DNA from: Actinomortierella ambigua
Lineage: Eukaryota; Mortierellomycota; Mortierellomycetes; Mortierellales; Mortierellaceae
DNA: 27,514 nucleotides
Assembly: GCA_016098155.1 (NCBI GenBank)
Contig: JAAAJB010000480.1
Location: 1 to 27,514, forward strand
Direction: 5' to 3'
Every line of letters starts with the position of its first letter. The stretch's first letter is position 1. Positions 9,970-19,037 of the stretch are shown piece by piece. Under the pieces are notes generated by a model that worked only from the letters and a program-made list of their open reading frames with translations, ran no database searches and was not told the DNA's origin. The position numbers and the translations under genes are program-made.

Positions 9970-12355
9970 CTACTGTTTTGGGGTGGTGCCAGCTGAACCA
10001 GGCAACGGCGATGATGACGCGGCTGTAGCCTGCTTTTGTTGAAGCTGTTGTTGCTCCTGCTGCAACAGCACCTGCCGCTGCTCCAATTGACGCTGAAGCA
10101 ACTCCTCGTGACTCTTGAGCATCGCATCCTCATGTTGCTGCTGTTGCTGGTCCTGCTGTTGCTGCTGATTTTGCTGAAACCCTTGAAGGGCCTTGGATGT
10201 CTGCTCAGCCGACGCATGGACAGCCGCCTGTCGATCAGCCTCAAGACGCAGACGCTCCTTCTCGCGTTCCAGCATGAGCTTTTGTTGTTGCTCGATCAAC
10301 ATCGCCTCCTGTTTGCGCTGCAAGGCCGCCTGGGCCTCGCGAATTTCTAGTACCCGCTGAAGCTCACTGGCTTCTTGCTTGACCCGATCATGCTCGACCT
10401 TGACTACACCATGCTCAGCCCGTTCGTCTTCGTACAGCAGCTTGGTGGCAAGTAGCTCGAGCTCCGGGTTGGCACTCGTGGCGCGACTGGCCTCGCGCTT
10501 GACCAGCTTATTGTATCGTTCAAAGACGCGGTCTCGCTGTGTATGGAGAAGCTTTGCCTGCGCAGTCCACTTCTCTTGCTGGGCCTCGCTATGAAAGGCC
10601 TTCTCCTCGGCCTCTAGCTCCTGCCAGGGGAACTGGTACAGGTGGAACGGTAGCAGCCGTTCGACAGCATCCTCCAGCGACGAAAACGGCCGCTTGTAGT
10701 CCATTCGCCCAATAGCCTCCTGGTCCCGCCACAACTGTGCGTGGACCGCTCGCATGATCTGCGCATTGTGCTCCTGCATCTCCTTTGCCAAAGGTGCTGG
10801 AATGTCTGGCACGGGCGGGCCTGTTGCTGCTTCACCACCACTCCCAGTCGCCATTGCTGGACGCCCGCCTGAAGTAGACCCTGCTGTGGCGCTACCTGCT
10901 CCTCCCGCTGTAGAGTTTGCTGCTCCCGCGCCTGCTCCCATTGCAGTCGTACCAAAGCCTCCCATGCCGGCAACGGAGGTCGTCAGCGAGCCCAGTCCTG
11001 GCTTGGTGACGGCTTGGATGACGAGCTGTTTTTGCTGCTGCTGTAATTTCTGTAAATCCTGAATCTGGAACAGTTCCAGCGGTGTAAGATTGGAGAGAAT
11101 AGTCGCCATGGTCAATGTCGTCGAATATCCCTTGGTAGGTAAAGGTTTTGGTGCGCCCAGTCGGGAGGCTTGTTGTAAGGAGAGCAGATGGTGCTGAGTT
11201 GCCATTTGTTGCAGTCTCTTACTCATGTCATCAAACTGACTGAGCATGACCTTCTCCTTGATCTCGACTTGCGCCTTGATGATGTTGAGCAGTTGTTCGA
11301 CCTCGCTGATGTTACGTGCCAGCACGCTCCGATCTTGATGTGGTACGTCCTGGGGGTTGGCGGCCATCATGGTTTTCATGATGGTATCCTGATCCCTGTA
11401 GTGCGAAAGCAGGATCTGCTGAGCTTGTTGCCGGAGTTGAAGCGTGTGGATCTCCGTCAACAGGATCCACTGCGGGTTCGACTCGAGTGTGTTGGCTACT
11501 CCCGAGGACGCATCCGCAGCGCGTTGTTGAAGCGAGTTTACCGAAACAGACGTCGTTGTACCCGCAGGTTTCATAGTTGCTGTCGCCGTAGTGTTGCCAC
11601 TGCCACTGCTACCGCTGTTTCCGCCACCCGCTTGAGCATCCTGCTGTTGCTGCTGTTGCTGCTGCTGCTGTAGCTTCTTCTTGGAGTACTTTCCCGTCTT
11701 GGTGTACTTGCGCGTCGTCTTCACGGGCTGGCTGTTTGTCGGTGGCGAGGATGATTTGGATGCCGGCACAACAGGAAACACGGACGTACCGGGTGTAGCT
11801 ACCCGTGATGTCGATGGGGTGCCATTTTGCGTGGACGATGGGGTCGCAGTTGTCGATGTGGTAGGGTATTGGGTGACGGCAACCGGCTTTGCAGGTGCTG
11901 AAGTGGCGAGGTTTGGTGTGGTCGTTGCTGCGGTGGTAGTAGCCGCATCTGTTGCTGCTGCTGTTGCCGCTGTTGTTGTTGCTGCTGTTGCTGCTGCTGC
12001 CGTTGCTGCTGCTGCTGTGGCGACTTGCCGGCTATGAAGTTGGTTGATCTCCTTCAACAACTGTTCTCGCTGCTCAGTGCTGAGTAAATTAACCGCCATG
12101 TTGTCTGGCAGCTTGTAGATGACTTGATCCTTCTTCTGCACCATCAGCACAGTCAATCCTGCCATCTTGAGATATGTCACTGTCTCGCCATCCTAAGTAG
12201 TGATAAAACGAAAAAAAAGGCAGGGGAAGGGTAGGTGTTGAGAATAGATCCATCCACGACCAGCCAAAACCACAAAAAAAAATCGATATCTTCATCTTTT
12301 ATACCTGAGTGCTTGCAGCTGCTGGTGCTGGCGGGGGCGTTTTGCGGGAAGCCAT
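9970..12355 (-). CDS. GLTSCR1/BICRA-domain protein, predicted SWI/SNF (ncBAF-type) subunit
   Basis: Two exons, 12305-12355 and 9970-12192, join in phase across a 112-nt intron to give 757 aa. The ATG at 12355 has a good context (gccATGG). Residues about 18-70 form a conserved-looking block (VTYLKMAGLTVLMVQKKDQV...). Then come Ala/Thr repeats (about 72-115), a Ser/Thr/Pro segment, KKKLQ followed by poly-Gln, and a helical central part. The key region is about 485-610: LWRDQEAI, DYKRPFSSLEDAVERLLPFH (from Asp515), then a long basic helix ending LLYEDERAEH. This matches the GLTSCR1 domain of human BICRA/BICRAL, which binds BRD9 in the non-canonical BAF remodeller. The C-terminus (about 615-745) is a Gln/Glu-rich coiled coil. 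A nuclear role in chromatin remodelling is inferred from the domain. Repeats are encoded by gca/aca and cag runs, so alleles may vary in length. Confidence 0.85.
11640..11673 (-). repeat. CAG trinucleotide tract encoding poly-Gln
   Basis: A run of cag/caa codons on the minus strand within the BICRA-like gene encodes about ten consecutive glutamines after KKKL. A second Gln-rich set lies at about 10035-10170. Confidence 0.85.
11930..12030 (-). repeat. Ala/Thr-coding trinucleotide repeat
   Basis: Imperfect gca/aca/gcg triplets on the minus strand encode about 35 residues almost entirely of Ala and Thr near the N-terminus of the BICRA-like protein. It is an imperfect coding microsatellite, not a separate gene. 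Confidence 0.85.
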
Positions 12356-13067
12356 GGCTGCCGTTGAAGGCTCACGGTGTTGGATGTGCACCGCTTCGTT
12401 TGCTCTGCAACTGAGAACGGAGAAAGGAGCCCTACCAGGGTGCTAAAGGATCGCTTGATGGACCGAGTCGCGGACAGAAGACAGAAGACGGGTACGCGTG
12501 CTGTCTCTACTTGCCTGCTCCCTTGCTTGCTACGCTAGCGCAACTGAGCTGCTTTTTCAATGGGTGGAAGCGCCAGGAATGAAACAGAGATTCTTGTCCG
12601 TAAAGGGAAGTGGTAGTGGGGAGCACCAGGCTGAAGGGGATGCAATGGAAACGTCCTCAAGAGAGGCGTAAGTAATGGGCTGAGGTGTGACCACAGAACT
12701 CATTTGAGGGTCATGGCAAGTGAGTGGGATGTTGCAGGGTGGGGGCATGCGCAGGCAGAAGCCGTCCTTGGCAGGCATGCTGCATGCATTGCTCCGTAGG
12801 ACATGATTGTTGAAGGAGAAAAAGAAATTGAGGTTGGAGGTTTGACGTTTACCTGAATCTGCGTGCACCTCAAAATGACAGTGAAATTCGACGTGGGTCC
12901 GTTGAAATGAATTGGGCGCTTTTTTTGGTTGCATGTTGCACATTGTTCAAAAGCCAACAATACACAAGCCACCCTCCCCCCAAGTTAACTGTGGTTGGTT
13001 GTCCCTAGATGATCTGGTAGACAAAATACAGCACACAAGCAATCACTAATAAAGGGAGACGAGCAAC

Positions 13068-13103
13068 ACCACCACCACCACCACCACCACCACCACCACC
13101 ACT
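13068..13103. repeat. CCA trinucleotide microsatellite
   Basis: About twelve perfect acc/cca triplets in a row, in non-coding context. Confidence 0.95.
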
Positions 13104-13330
13104 ATCAGCCGCCATGGCAGAGATATGTGGACTTTGCTTCCCATGTTTGTATGCCACCAATGGTTTGGGTGTGCGCCAGGGTTTGTACTTCTTTGTTTCT
13201 ATGCGGAGGTGGAAGGGGAGGAGGGGGCACCGACACTCTGATAGAAAGCATATGGATTATATACCATGGAGTGATTTGTAGAGAGTCCAGCACTTTGTTG
13301 GATTTTCTATCCAACATTGTTCTATCGCTC

Positions 13331-13385
13331 TTTCTTTCTCTCTCTCTCTCTCTTTCTCTCGCGCGCTCTCTCTCTCTTTCCCTTG
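13331..13385. repeat. CT-dinucleotide rich tract
   Basis: tctctctctctctctttctctcgcgcgctctctctctctt: an imperfect CT repeat interrupted by cgcgcg, in intergenic sequence. Confidence 0.9.
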
Positions 13386-14028
13386 TTCAGTTTTTCTAAC
13401 CAGTTACTCTCAGTACACCACAATGTATATTTGGTCCTTCTCTTTCCAAAGAACACTGAGGGAGAAATCAAAGTTCGACTGAGGGGGAGAAGGGGTGAAC
13501 TTTGAGGCTCCGCGATTTTGTATTGGCTGAGGGAAACACGCGCCCAATGAAGTGTAGATCACTTGTCATCAAAAGAGGGAAAGCCGTGCCCGTCCCTAGG
13601 TTGAGCATGGCGTGCACGCAGATCTACCCCTCCCACACACACACACATTCTGGCATACAACAACGCGTTCTTTGATTGCCTCAAAGATCACTGCAGGAAA
13701 GCAAGGGTCCAGCAAGGGTGCAGGTCTCTTTTCCAACAGACTTTCAGTTCAGACACATTCAGCCTTGGGTATCCTCCACCGTACACACAGTTGAGACGGG
13801 ACAGGTGCAGGTTCTACGCCAAACAGAGCCATATCCGTAACCCAAAGCAGCATGCATGTCTCAGGTTGTTTTGTGTGATGTCTCTCCCCAGCAACGTACC
13901 TTGTCCGGATAGTGGCATCGCCCCGCTCACTCCCCCTCGCTCTCCTCTCGGTCTCTGTCTGTTTCTCTCTTTCTTTCCGATTTCGCATCATCCCCCTTCA
14001 TTCGATCCATCCATTCCACATTACTACC

Positions 14029-14209
14029 ATGGCTATTCCTCAGGTTCAACATATGCTCGGGTAAGTCGCTGCGGCAGCGCGCAACACGCAATAGACTGTA
14101 ATGCCTGTCCTTCGGTCGCACCACTCACTTCCTCAGGCACTTACGGACAATTGCTCCGAATGGCGTTCCGATGAATCCGGTGCTGCATTCCGACGAAAAA
14201 TTTGCTTAG
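14029..14209 (+). CDS. Candidate two-exon micro-gene encoding a 34-aa protein
   Basis: Exon 1 (14029-14060) starts with ATG in a good context (actaccATGG) at the end of a CT-rich leader and stops at a perfect donor, gtaagt. An acceptor cctcag at 14136 gives a 76-nt intron. Exon 2 (14137-14209) continues in phase to TAG. The product begins MAIPQVQHMLGHLRTIAPNG and ends HSDEKFA. It has no transmembrane segment and I do not recognise it. The evidence is the combination of leader, start context, strong splice sites and kept phase; there is no homology. It converges on the PH-domain gene ending at 14324. It could instead be a non-coding transcript or the 5' end of a gene lost here. Confidence 0.42.
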
Positions 14210-14323
14210 GCAGCAGCCCACATACCAACTTATCCTTAACCCCTTTTCTTTTTTCGAAAAAAAAAAAAAAAAGAGTATCAGTACCGTGACCATGTTGACC
14301 ATGCAAGAAGACTAGGTTCAGTT

Positions 14324-17300
14324 TCAACCACGGAGGACCATTACCTTATCTAGAACCTGAGGCCCAACCACAGTGGTGTCCATGTTGCCAGACCACTCTG
14401 AGCCACCAGCATAGCCAATATGGCTCTGCTTCAGATGCGCATTATCCGTCTCGCAGTGCACCGGGTTGTTGAAGTAGACCCACTCAATACGATCGTACCG
14501 CTTCCAACACAAGGCGACGTCACCGTGCTGCGAGGGGTCGAGCCATGTCTTGACGATTTCCGTCCAGTCTGGCACATCCTTCAGCAAGTGGAGTACGTGC
14601 GATCGCAACAGGGCCGGTGTCACTTCCTGCGGTGTCACCAGCGTGGGTTTAGCATCCACGCCAGACGACATGTAAAACGACTTGGAGGCCATGCGTGACG
14701 GCAGGCGCTCCAGAGCGGTGTGGAAGCTGTCCAAAAGGTCGCTGTTCTGCAAAATCAGAGTTGATTGGCGGCTAGGGTCTTCATCATTCAGCACAATTGT
14801 GGTTGCATCCTTGACACCGTGCATTGCAATCTTTGGCCCATGTTTGCCTCCTGACCTGTCGTCTTCTTCGTCCTTGCTCGACAATGTGTTGTCTGGAGAG
14901 TCGATCCTAGACAGGTGGGCATCTTGGTTGTTGCCGCTGTTACTATGGCTGCCACCACTGGGTCCACCCTCTGCATTTTGTAGCGCTCGACTCGCTGCTG
15001 TCTCGGTCGTCGTCTGTGTGCCCGACCTTCCAGTGCCCCTGCCGCTAGTCTCAACTGGCCTCCATTCATCTTCCGAGTCCATATCCGTCTCCGTCTCTGA
15101 ATCCTCCGGAATCGGCACCCGGACCTTGACGTCAAAGTCAGGGATGTTGATCTCAATAAACTTGGGAATGGGAGGCTCGCCGTTTAAGAGCGAATACAGC
15201 TCCAGGTACCAAGCGCATGCCAAGGCCACAGTCCGTGGTCGGAGGATGTATATTGTTAGTCCAACCTCATCCCTGTAGTTTTGTGTCAATGCGATGGTGT
15301 AATCCAGCGACGAGTAGATGGAAACGGTCGTATGCGATGTCAACATGATAGTGCCCATGATTTTTTTCTAGACATGGAGATAAAGATAGGAGCGAAAACA
15401 GATGATCCCATTTAGTGTTTGCATGCCAACGTGATGTTTGCCCATTGTGACACAAAAACACATTTTTGCTTGGAATGGATGACGGGTTCTTACATGATTG
15501 TAGTAAAACTCAAGGCGACCCTTCTCGACGGCTGCTTCCCTTTCCTTTTTCCGTTTCTTCAAGATCTTTGTCCTCCGTTTCGGTTGGCTGCTGCTTGGAG
15601 ATGGCGGGCCTTTAAGCACACACCACCATTCCTTCCACCCTTGACTCTGTCGGTCGAACCGTCTTGCCGTGGTCGCGTTGAAAACATGGGGTCCCGGCCG
15701 CTCCGTTACCTCTTTCCGCACCAGCATACGGTCCTGCTTCAAGATTGGATTCCGCGCGGGTGGTAGCCTCACTCCAGCCACCGCCGCCGTCGGCTGGCGC
15801 GACAACGTCGATGACATCTGGACCTTGGTCAGGAATCGTACATGCTTCTTCGCTGGGCGCTGCTCGACCGCATCGCAGAACACTTCTTCCTCTTCGTCCC
15901 CCGTGCAAATCGACTCTTGAGGGCGTCCGCTCTTGGCTGACGTCGTTGTGGATGGGTTCTTCTTGAACGAGAGCGATCGCAGCAATGTGTTGGCTCGCCC
16001 CAGAATGCTCGTATTGGGCTCCACCTCTTCTTCCGAATCCTCGTGGACGATCACCGCCGCGGCTTGGGCATCGTGTTGGGGCTGGTTTCCGTCCTGTTGT
16101 TGGGCATCTTCATTCCCATCTTCTTCGTCTTCTTCGTCTTCGTCGTCTTCGTCGTCCTCGTCGTCCTCGTCGTCCTCGTCATCTTCGTCGTCTTCGTCCT
16201 GATCCGAGACGGGGTCTTCGTCCTCTTCATAAATCGGGAATGCCTGTCGCGACGACCCGCCAAAGCTCGATACTGCGGTAACCCATGTCGGCCGCCGACC
16301 ATCGTCCTGATCATATCTCCGTGAGAAGGCGACACGATCGGATGATAATAGTTCGTCGTCCGTTATCGCTTGCTGTTGTGGCTCAGTAATAAAACTTCCA
16401 GGCGGCGATGTGCTGCTCACAGGTTGGATGGGTGCGAGAGCAGGGCGGACCAAGGCATCCGTATTATTGGTGCTTGGTAGATCAACCTCCGAAGACAGCG
16501 GCGAACTCACGAGGACCGTGTGATGTTGGTTGGTACCATGTCCTCCGCTGCCACTGGTTCCTCCACTGCCGTCGTTTCGGTGTCCATGGTGTCCAGCCAC
16601 TAGCGCCCCTGATGTCATCTGCCTGGGTTTAGTCCTATGGGGACATTCAAAAGGCGAAGACGGAGACGAGGGAAAATTATGCATTAATTTCGGCAAAATC
16701 ATACAGAGAGCAGCAGAGGCTCATCATATCGCTGAGCTCTTCGTAACACCAGAATCCCAAAGAAACAAAAAAGATTCGAGTATCCACTTACGTTCGTGGC
16801 GCTTTGGTCCAGTCTCGACCAATATCGTCTCGCAGAACATGACCATGGACCTTGTGCTTGTCACGGTATTTGGCGCCAAGCATCTTTTGAAACCGATTCG
16901 GTTCATCCTCGTCTCGAATCGCCTTGTCACGCTTAACCTTTTTGCTCTTCTTTGTCTTCTTTGTCTTCACGGTTTGTTTCTTCTCCTCTGGACTATTGTC
17001 GCTGTGCTTGATAGGGTTGACCGCCTGTTCTAGCTGTTGCCTGGCTGTCAGTGTGCCATGTTTGGAGATGTTGCCTGTGGTGGTTGTGGATTCGGCGACG
17101 ACGACATTCGTTGTTGCCACAGGGGCAGCGGTAGGTCGCAGTGGAGCGAAGGGATCGCTCCTGCGATTAGGAATCGGAGTCAAAACAATGCCTCCCCCTA
17201 TCTCACCATGGGTATCTTTGTCGTCGTCGTCGTCGTCGTCGTCGTCATGGCCACGGTCACCCGTTGTGGTCCATTGGCGTTCAATGTCGCTCAGATCATC

Positions 17301-18188
17301 GTGTTCCTCCTCATCGTCCTCGTCCTCCTCGGTGTCGTCGGGCTCATCATCCTCGCTGATGGTATATGCGAACGAAGGGTGTTCGTGGTGGTATGGGTGC
17401 TGATGAGACTGCTTTCCTGAAGGGTGGTACAGAGGGTGGAGGTGATTGGTGTCGACAGGTGAGACAGACGACGATCCTTCAGCCCGTGTCTGTGGCTGTG
17501 GTGATGGTGTTGATGCGTGTAAGTGTGAAGGTGGCTGTGGCGATGATGGTGATGGTGATGGTTGGTGGCACGATGAAGCGTTGGACTTTGCGCCAATAGA
17601 GACGCGCGAGCGATTGAAGGGGCTTTGATCCCACCAGGGCCGTGTCGTAACGGTCTCGGTCGTGTGCGTTGTCGACAATGACGACACGGATGGGGCATGG
17701 CTTGACCGCCTCTTGCGCTTGGACTTTGATGAACGGTGAGGTGTAAAGAGAGGTTGTTTTTTTGTAGTACCCGCACCAACACCGGTGCCAGCAGTAGCAC
17801 TAGCACCAGCACCTACACTAGTACCAGCACCAGCACCAGCACCAGCACCAGTACCAACGCTGTCTGGGTTGTCGCTCTTTCGGAGACGGTGATGCAATGC
17901 TCCGCCTGTGGTATCGCGGTGATTCAAGTCCACTGTGTATCTGCTATTGGTGTTGTCATTGTCGTGGCCACTGCCGTAGCTCTGCCCTGTGCCGCCGTTG
18001 GTTCTCCCAGACAAAAAAGTCTGCTGCTGCCTCTCTGTGCCATCAAGGTGTTCATCATCTGCTGTTGCTGCGTGGAAGAAGGATTGTCCTCCGAGCCTGG
18101 AACCAGGGGCAGCCCGCTTCTGAAACACTGGCCCAATAAAGAGGCGATGGTGTCCGGAGTGGGTCGAGAGGATACTGGACTCGTGCAT
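14324..18188 (-). CDS. Large PH-domain protein with long disordered regions
   Basis: Three exons (16792-18188, 15494-16634, 14324-15367) join in phase across introns of 157 and 126 nt to 1,193 aa. The first 780 residues are low complexity: a Gly-Ala repeat, His/Pro/Ser-rich parts, two acidic runs (nine Asp at about 315-330; Asp/Glu about 610-640), and a Lys-rich KTKKTKKSKKVKRDK stretch. A PH-like fold starts near 790 with SQGWKEWWCVLKG, has a Lys-rich loop, resumes RLEFYYNHKKIMGTIMLTSH across the second splice site, and ends near 907 in ALACAWYLELYSLLNG. It is followed by IPKFIEINIPDFDVKVRVPI and a Ser/Thr-rich linker. The last 200 residues (from about GPKIAMHG) include VPDWTEIVKTWL and look folded. 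This resembles fungal PH proteins of the YHR131C/YNL144C kind, by memory. PH domains bind phosphoinositides or proteins at membranes. The frame stays open upstream to 18392, but that part is microsatellite-derived, so I start at 18188. Confidence 0.8.
16111..16205 (-). repeat. Asp/Glu-coding trinucleotide repeat in PH-domain gene
   Basis: Imperfect gac/gaa/gag triplets on the minus strand encode an acidic run (DEDDEDDEDDE pattern). All three plus-strand frames are also open across it, which is a repeat artefact. Confidence 0.85.
17218..17249 (-). repeat. GAC repeat encoding poly-Asp
   Basis: Nine consecutive gac/gat codons on the minus strand lie inside exon 1 of the PH-domain gene. Confidence 0.9.
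17770..17862 (-). repeat. GGTGCT-type hexanucleotide repeat encoding Gly-Ala
   Basis: A tandem ggtgct-like hexamer on the minus strand, cleanest at 17820-17850, encodes alternating Gly and Ala in the N-terminal region of the PH-domain protein. Confidence 0.85.
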
Positions 18189-19037
18189 GATGGGTCCGGT
18201 CTCAGAACGGTGAGTGTGAGAGAGAGAGAGTGTGTGTGTGAATATGAAGATGTGGGAGAGAGAGAGAGAGAGAGGAAGGTGTGTTGCCGTGTTGAAGGAG
18301 AGTTTGCTGACGGAGAGTGAACGTAATGTGAAAGAGACGGGTGAAGAACAACGGTTTGTGTGGAGAGCTGATAAAGAGGGCACAGAGATCAAAGAACCAA
18401 GGAGAGGGGAGGAGAAGAGGGGGTGCTATCCTATTCAGGACTGCATAGGTTCCTGGGGCTGTCTGCTGGGGAAGTAGAGAACAATGGGGAGATTGTCGCT
18501 GGATCGCCAATGACGAATGGGCAATATAAAAATAATGAAAAAACGTAATTAAAAAAGGACAGGAGTACAGACTAGACAGAAAACAGGAAATGACCTAAAA
18601 CAAGGAATCAGCATGTCGAAAGACTTTTTTGCTCAGCAGGGAGTGCATCAGCATGTCAAAAATACAAATACACGGGATATGTATGTCTCAGGAACAACCT
18701 TTTCCTGCCACACCCCCATTCGCATTCTTCCCTCCTCCAGAGTGGACTTTGGAGTGTAGAGCACCTGACCTGGGGATCACCTTTTTCCCCTTCCTCTTCC
18801 TTGTAGACTACTTTCATCTCGTTCCCTTCCTACCCCCCTACAAACTCCTTACCATTGTGCACGGGTCAGGTCATGTCTACGTCCGATTGGTCGCACAACG
18901 GTGTCACTCTTTGTCCCCCCGCCCCCCCCCCCAAAAAAAAGTTACTTCATCGATCGCATCGTTGTAATGTACACTGGCTCTATTGTAGAAAAAATAAACT
19001 GCTCTAAACTCAAAAGGCTTGCACATCATGAGGTTGC
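18189..19037. other. Intergenic region upstream of PH-domain gene
   Basis: The left end is a GA/GT microsatellite (18213-18274), which on the minus strand forms a CT-rich leader for the PH-domain gene. AT-rich sequence with a TATAAAA-like word follows near 18525, then a C-run/A-run at about 18916-18940. The right end is the 3' flank of the gene ending at 19038. I see no gene here. Confidence 0.45.
18213..18274. repeat. GA and GT dinucleotide microsatellite
   Basis: Two GA runs are separated by a GT run (gtgtgtgtgtg). The tract is read as CT/CA-rich leader on the minus strand, just upstream of the chosen PH-domain protein start. Confidence 0.9.

Larger units (their letters stand above)
12356..14028. 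other. Repeat-rich intergenic region between divergent genes
   Basis: This spacer holds the promoter of the BICRA-like gene on its left and probably of the small gene at 14029 on its right. It contains a CCA microsatellite (13068-13103) and a CT tract (13331-13385). Open frames such as minus 12557-12943 and plus 13127-13399 lack motifs or run into the microsatellites. No gene is supported. Confidence 0.45.

Noticed and set aside
11188..12037. Plus-strand open frames opposite the BICRA-like gene (11188-11673, 11681-12037)
   Set aside because: They are mirror images of Gln and Ala/Thr codon repeats (poly-Leu, poly-Val/Ala) and have no independent evidence.
13068..13103. Regular short repeats as a possible CRISPR array
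   Set aside because: It is a plain trinucleotide microsatellite without spacers, in a eukaryotic genome.
14682..15278. 198-codon plus-strand open frame
   Set aside because: It is antisense to the third exon of the PH-domain gene, whose frame and splice phases are consistent.
15933..16324. Several plus-strand frames over the Asp/Glu repeat (poly-Ser, poly-Val, Arg-rich)
   Set aside because: A triplet repeat keeps all frames open. Only the minus frame joins both neighbouring exons.
18189..18392. Upstream extension of the PH-domain protein to an ATG at 18392
   Set aside because: The extra residues come from CT/CA microsatellite sequence (Ser-Leu/His-Thr repeats), which fits a leader better than protein. 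It remains possible.
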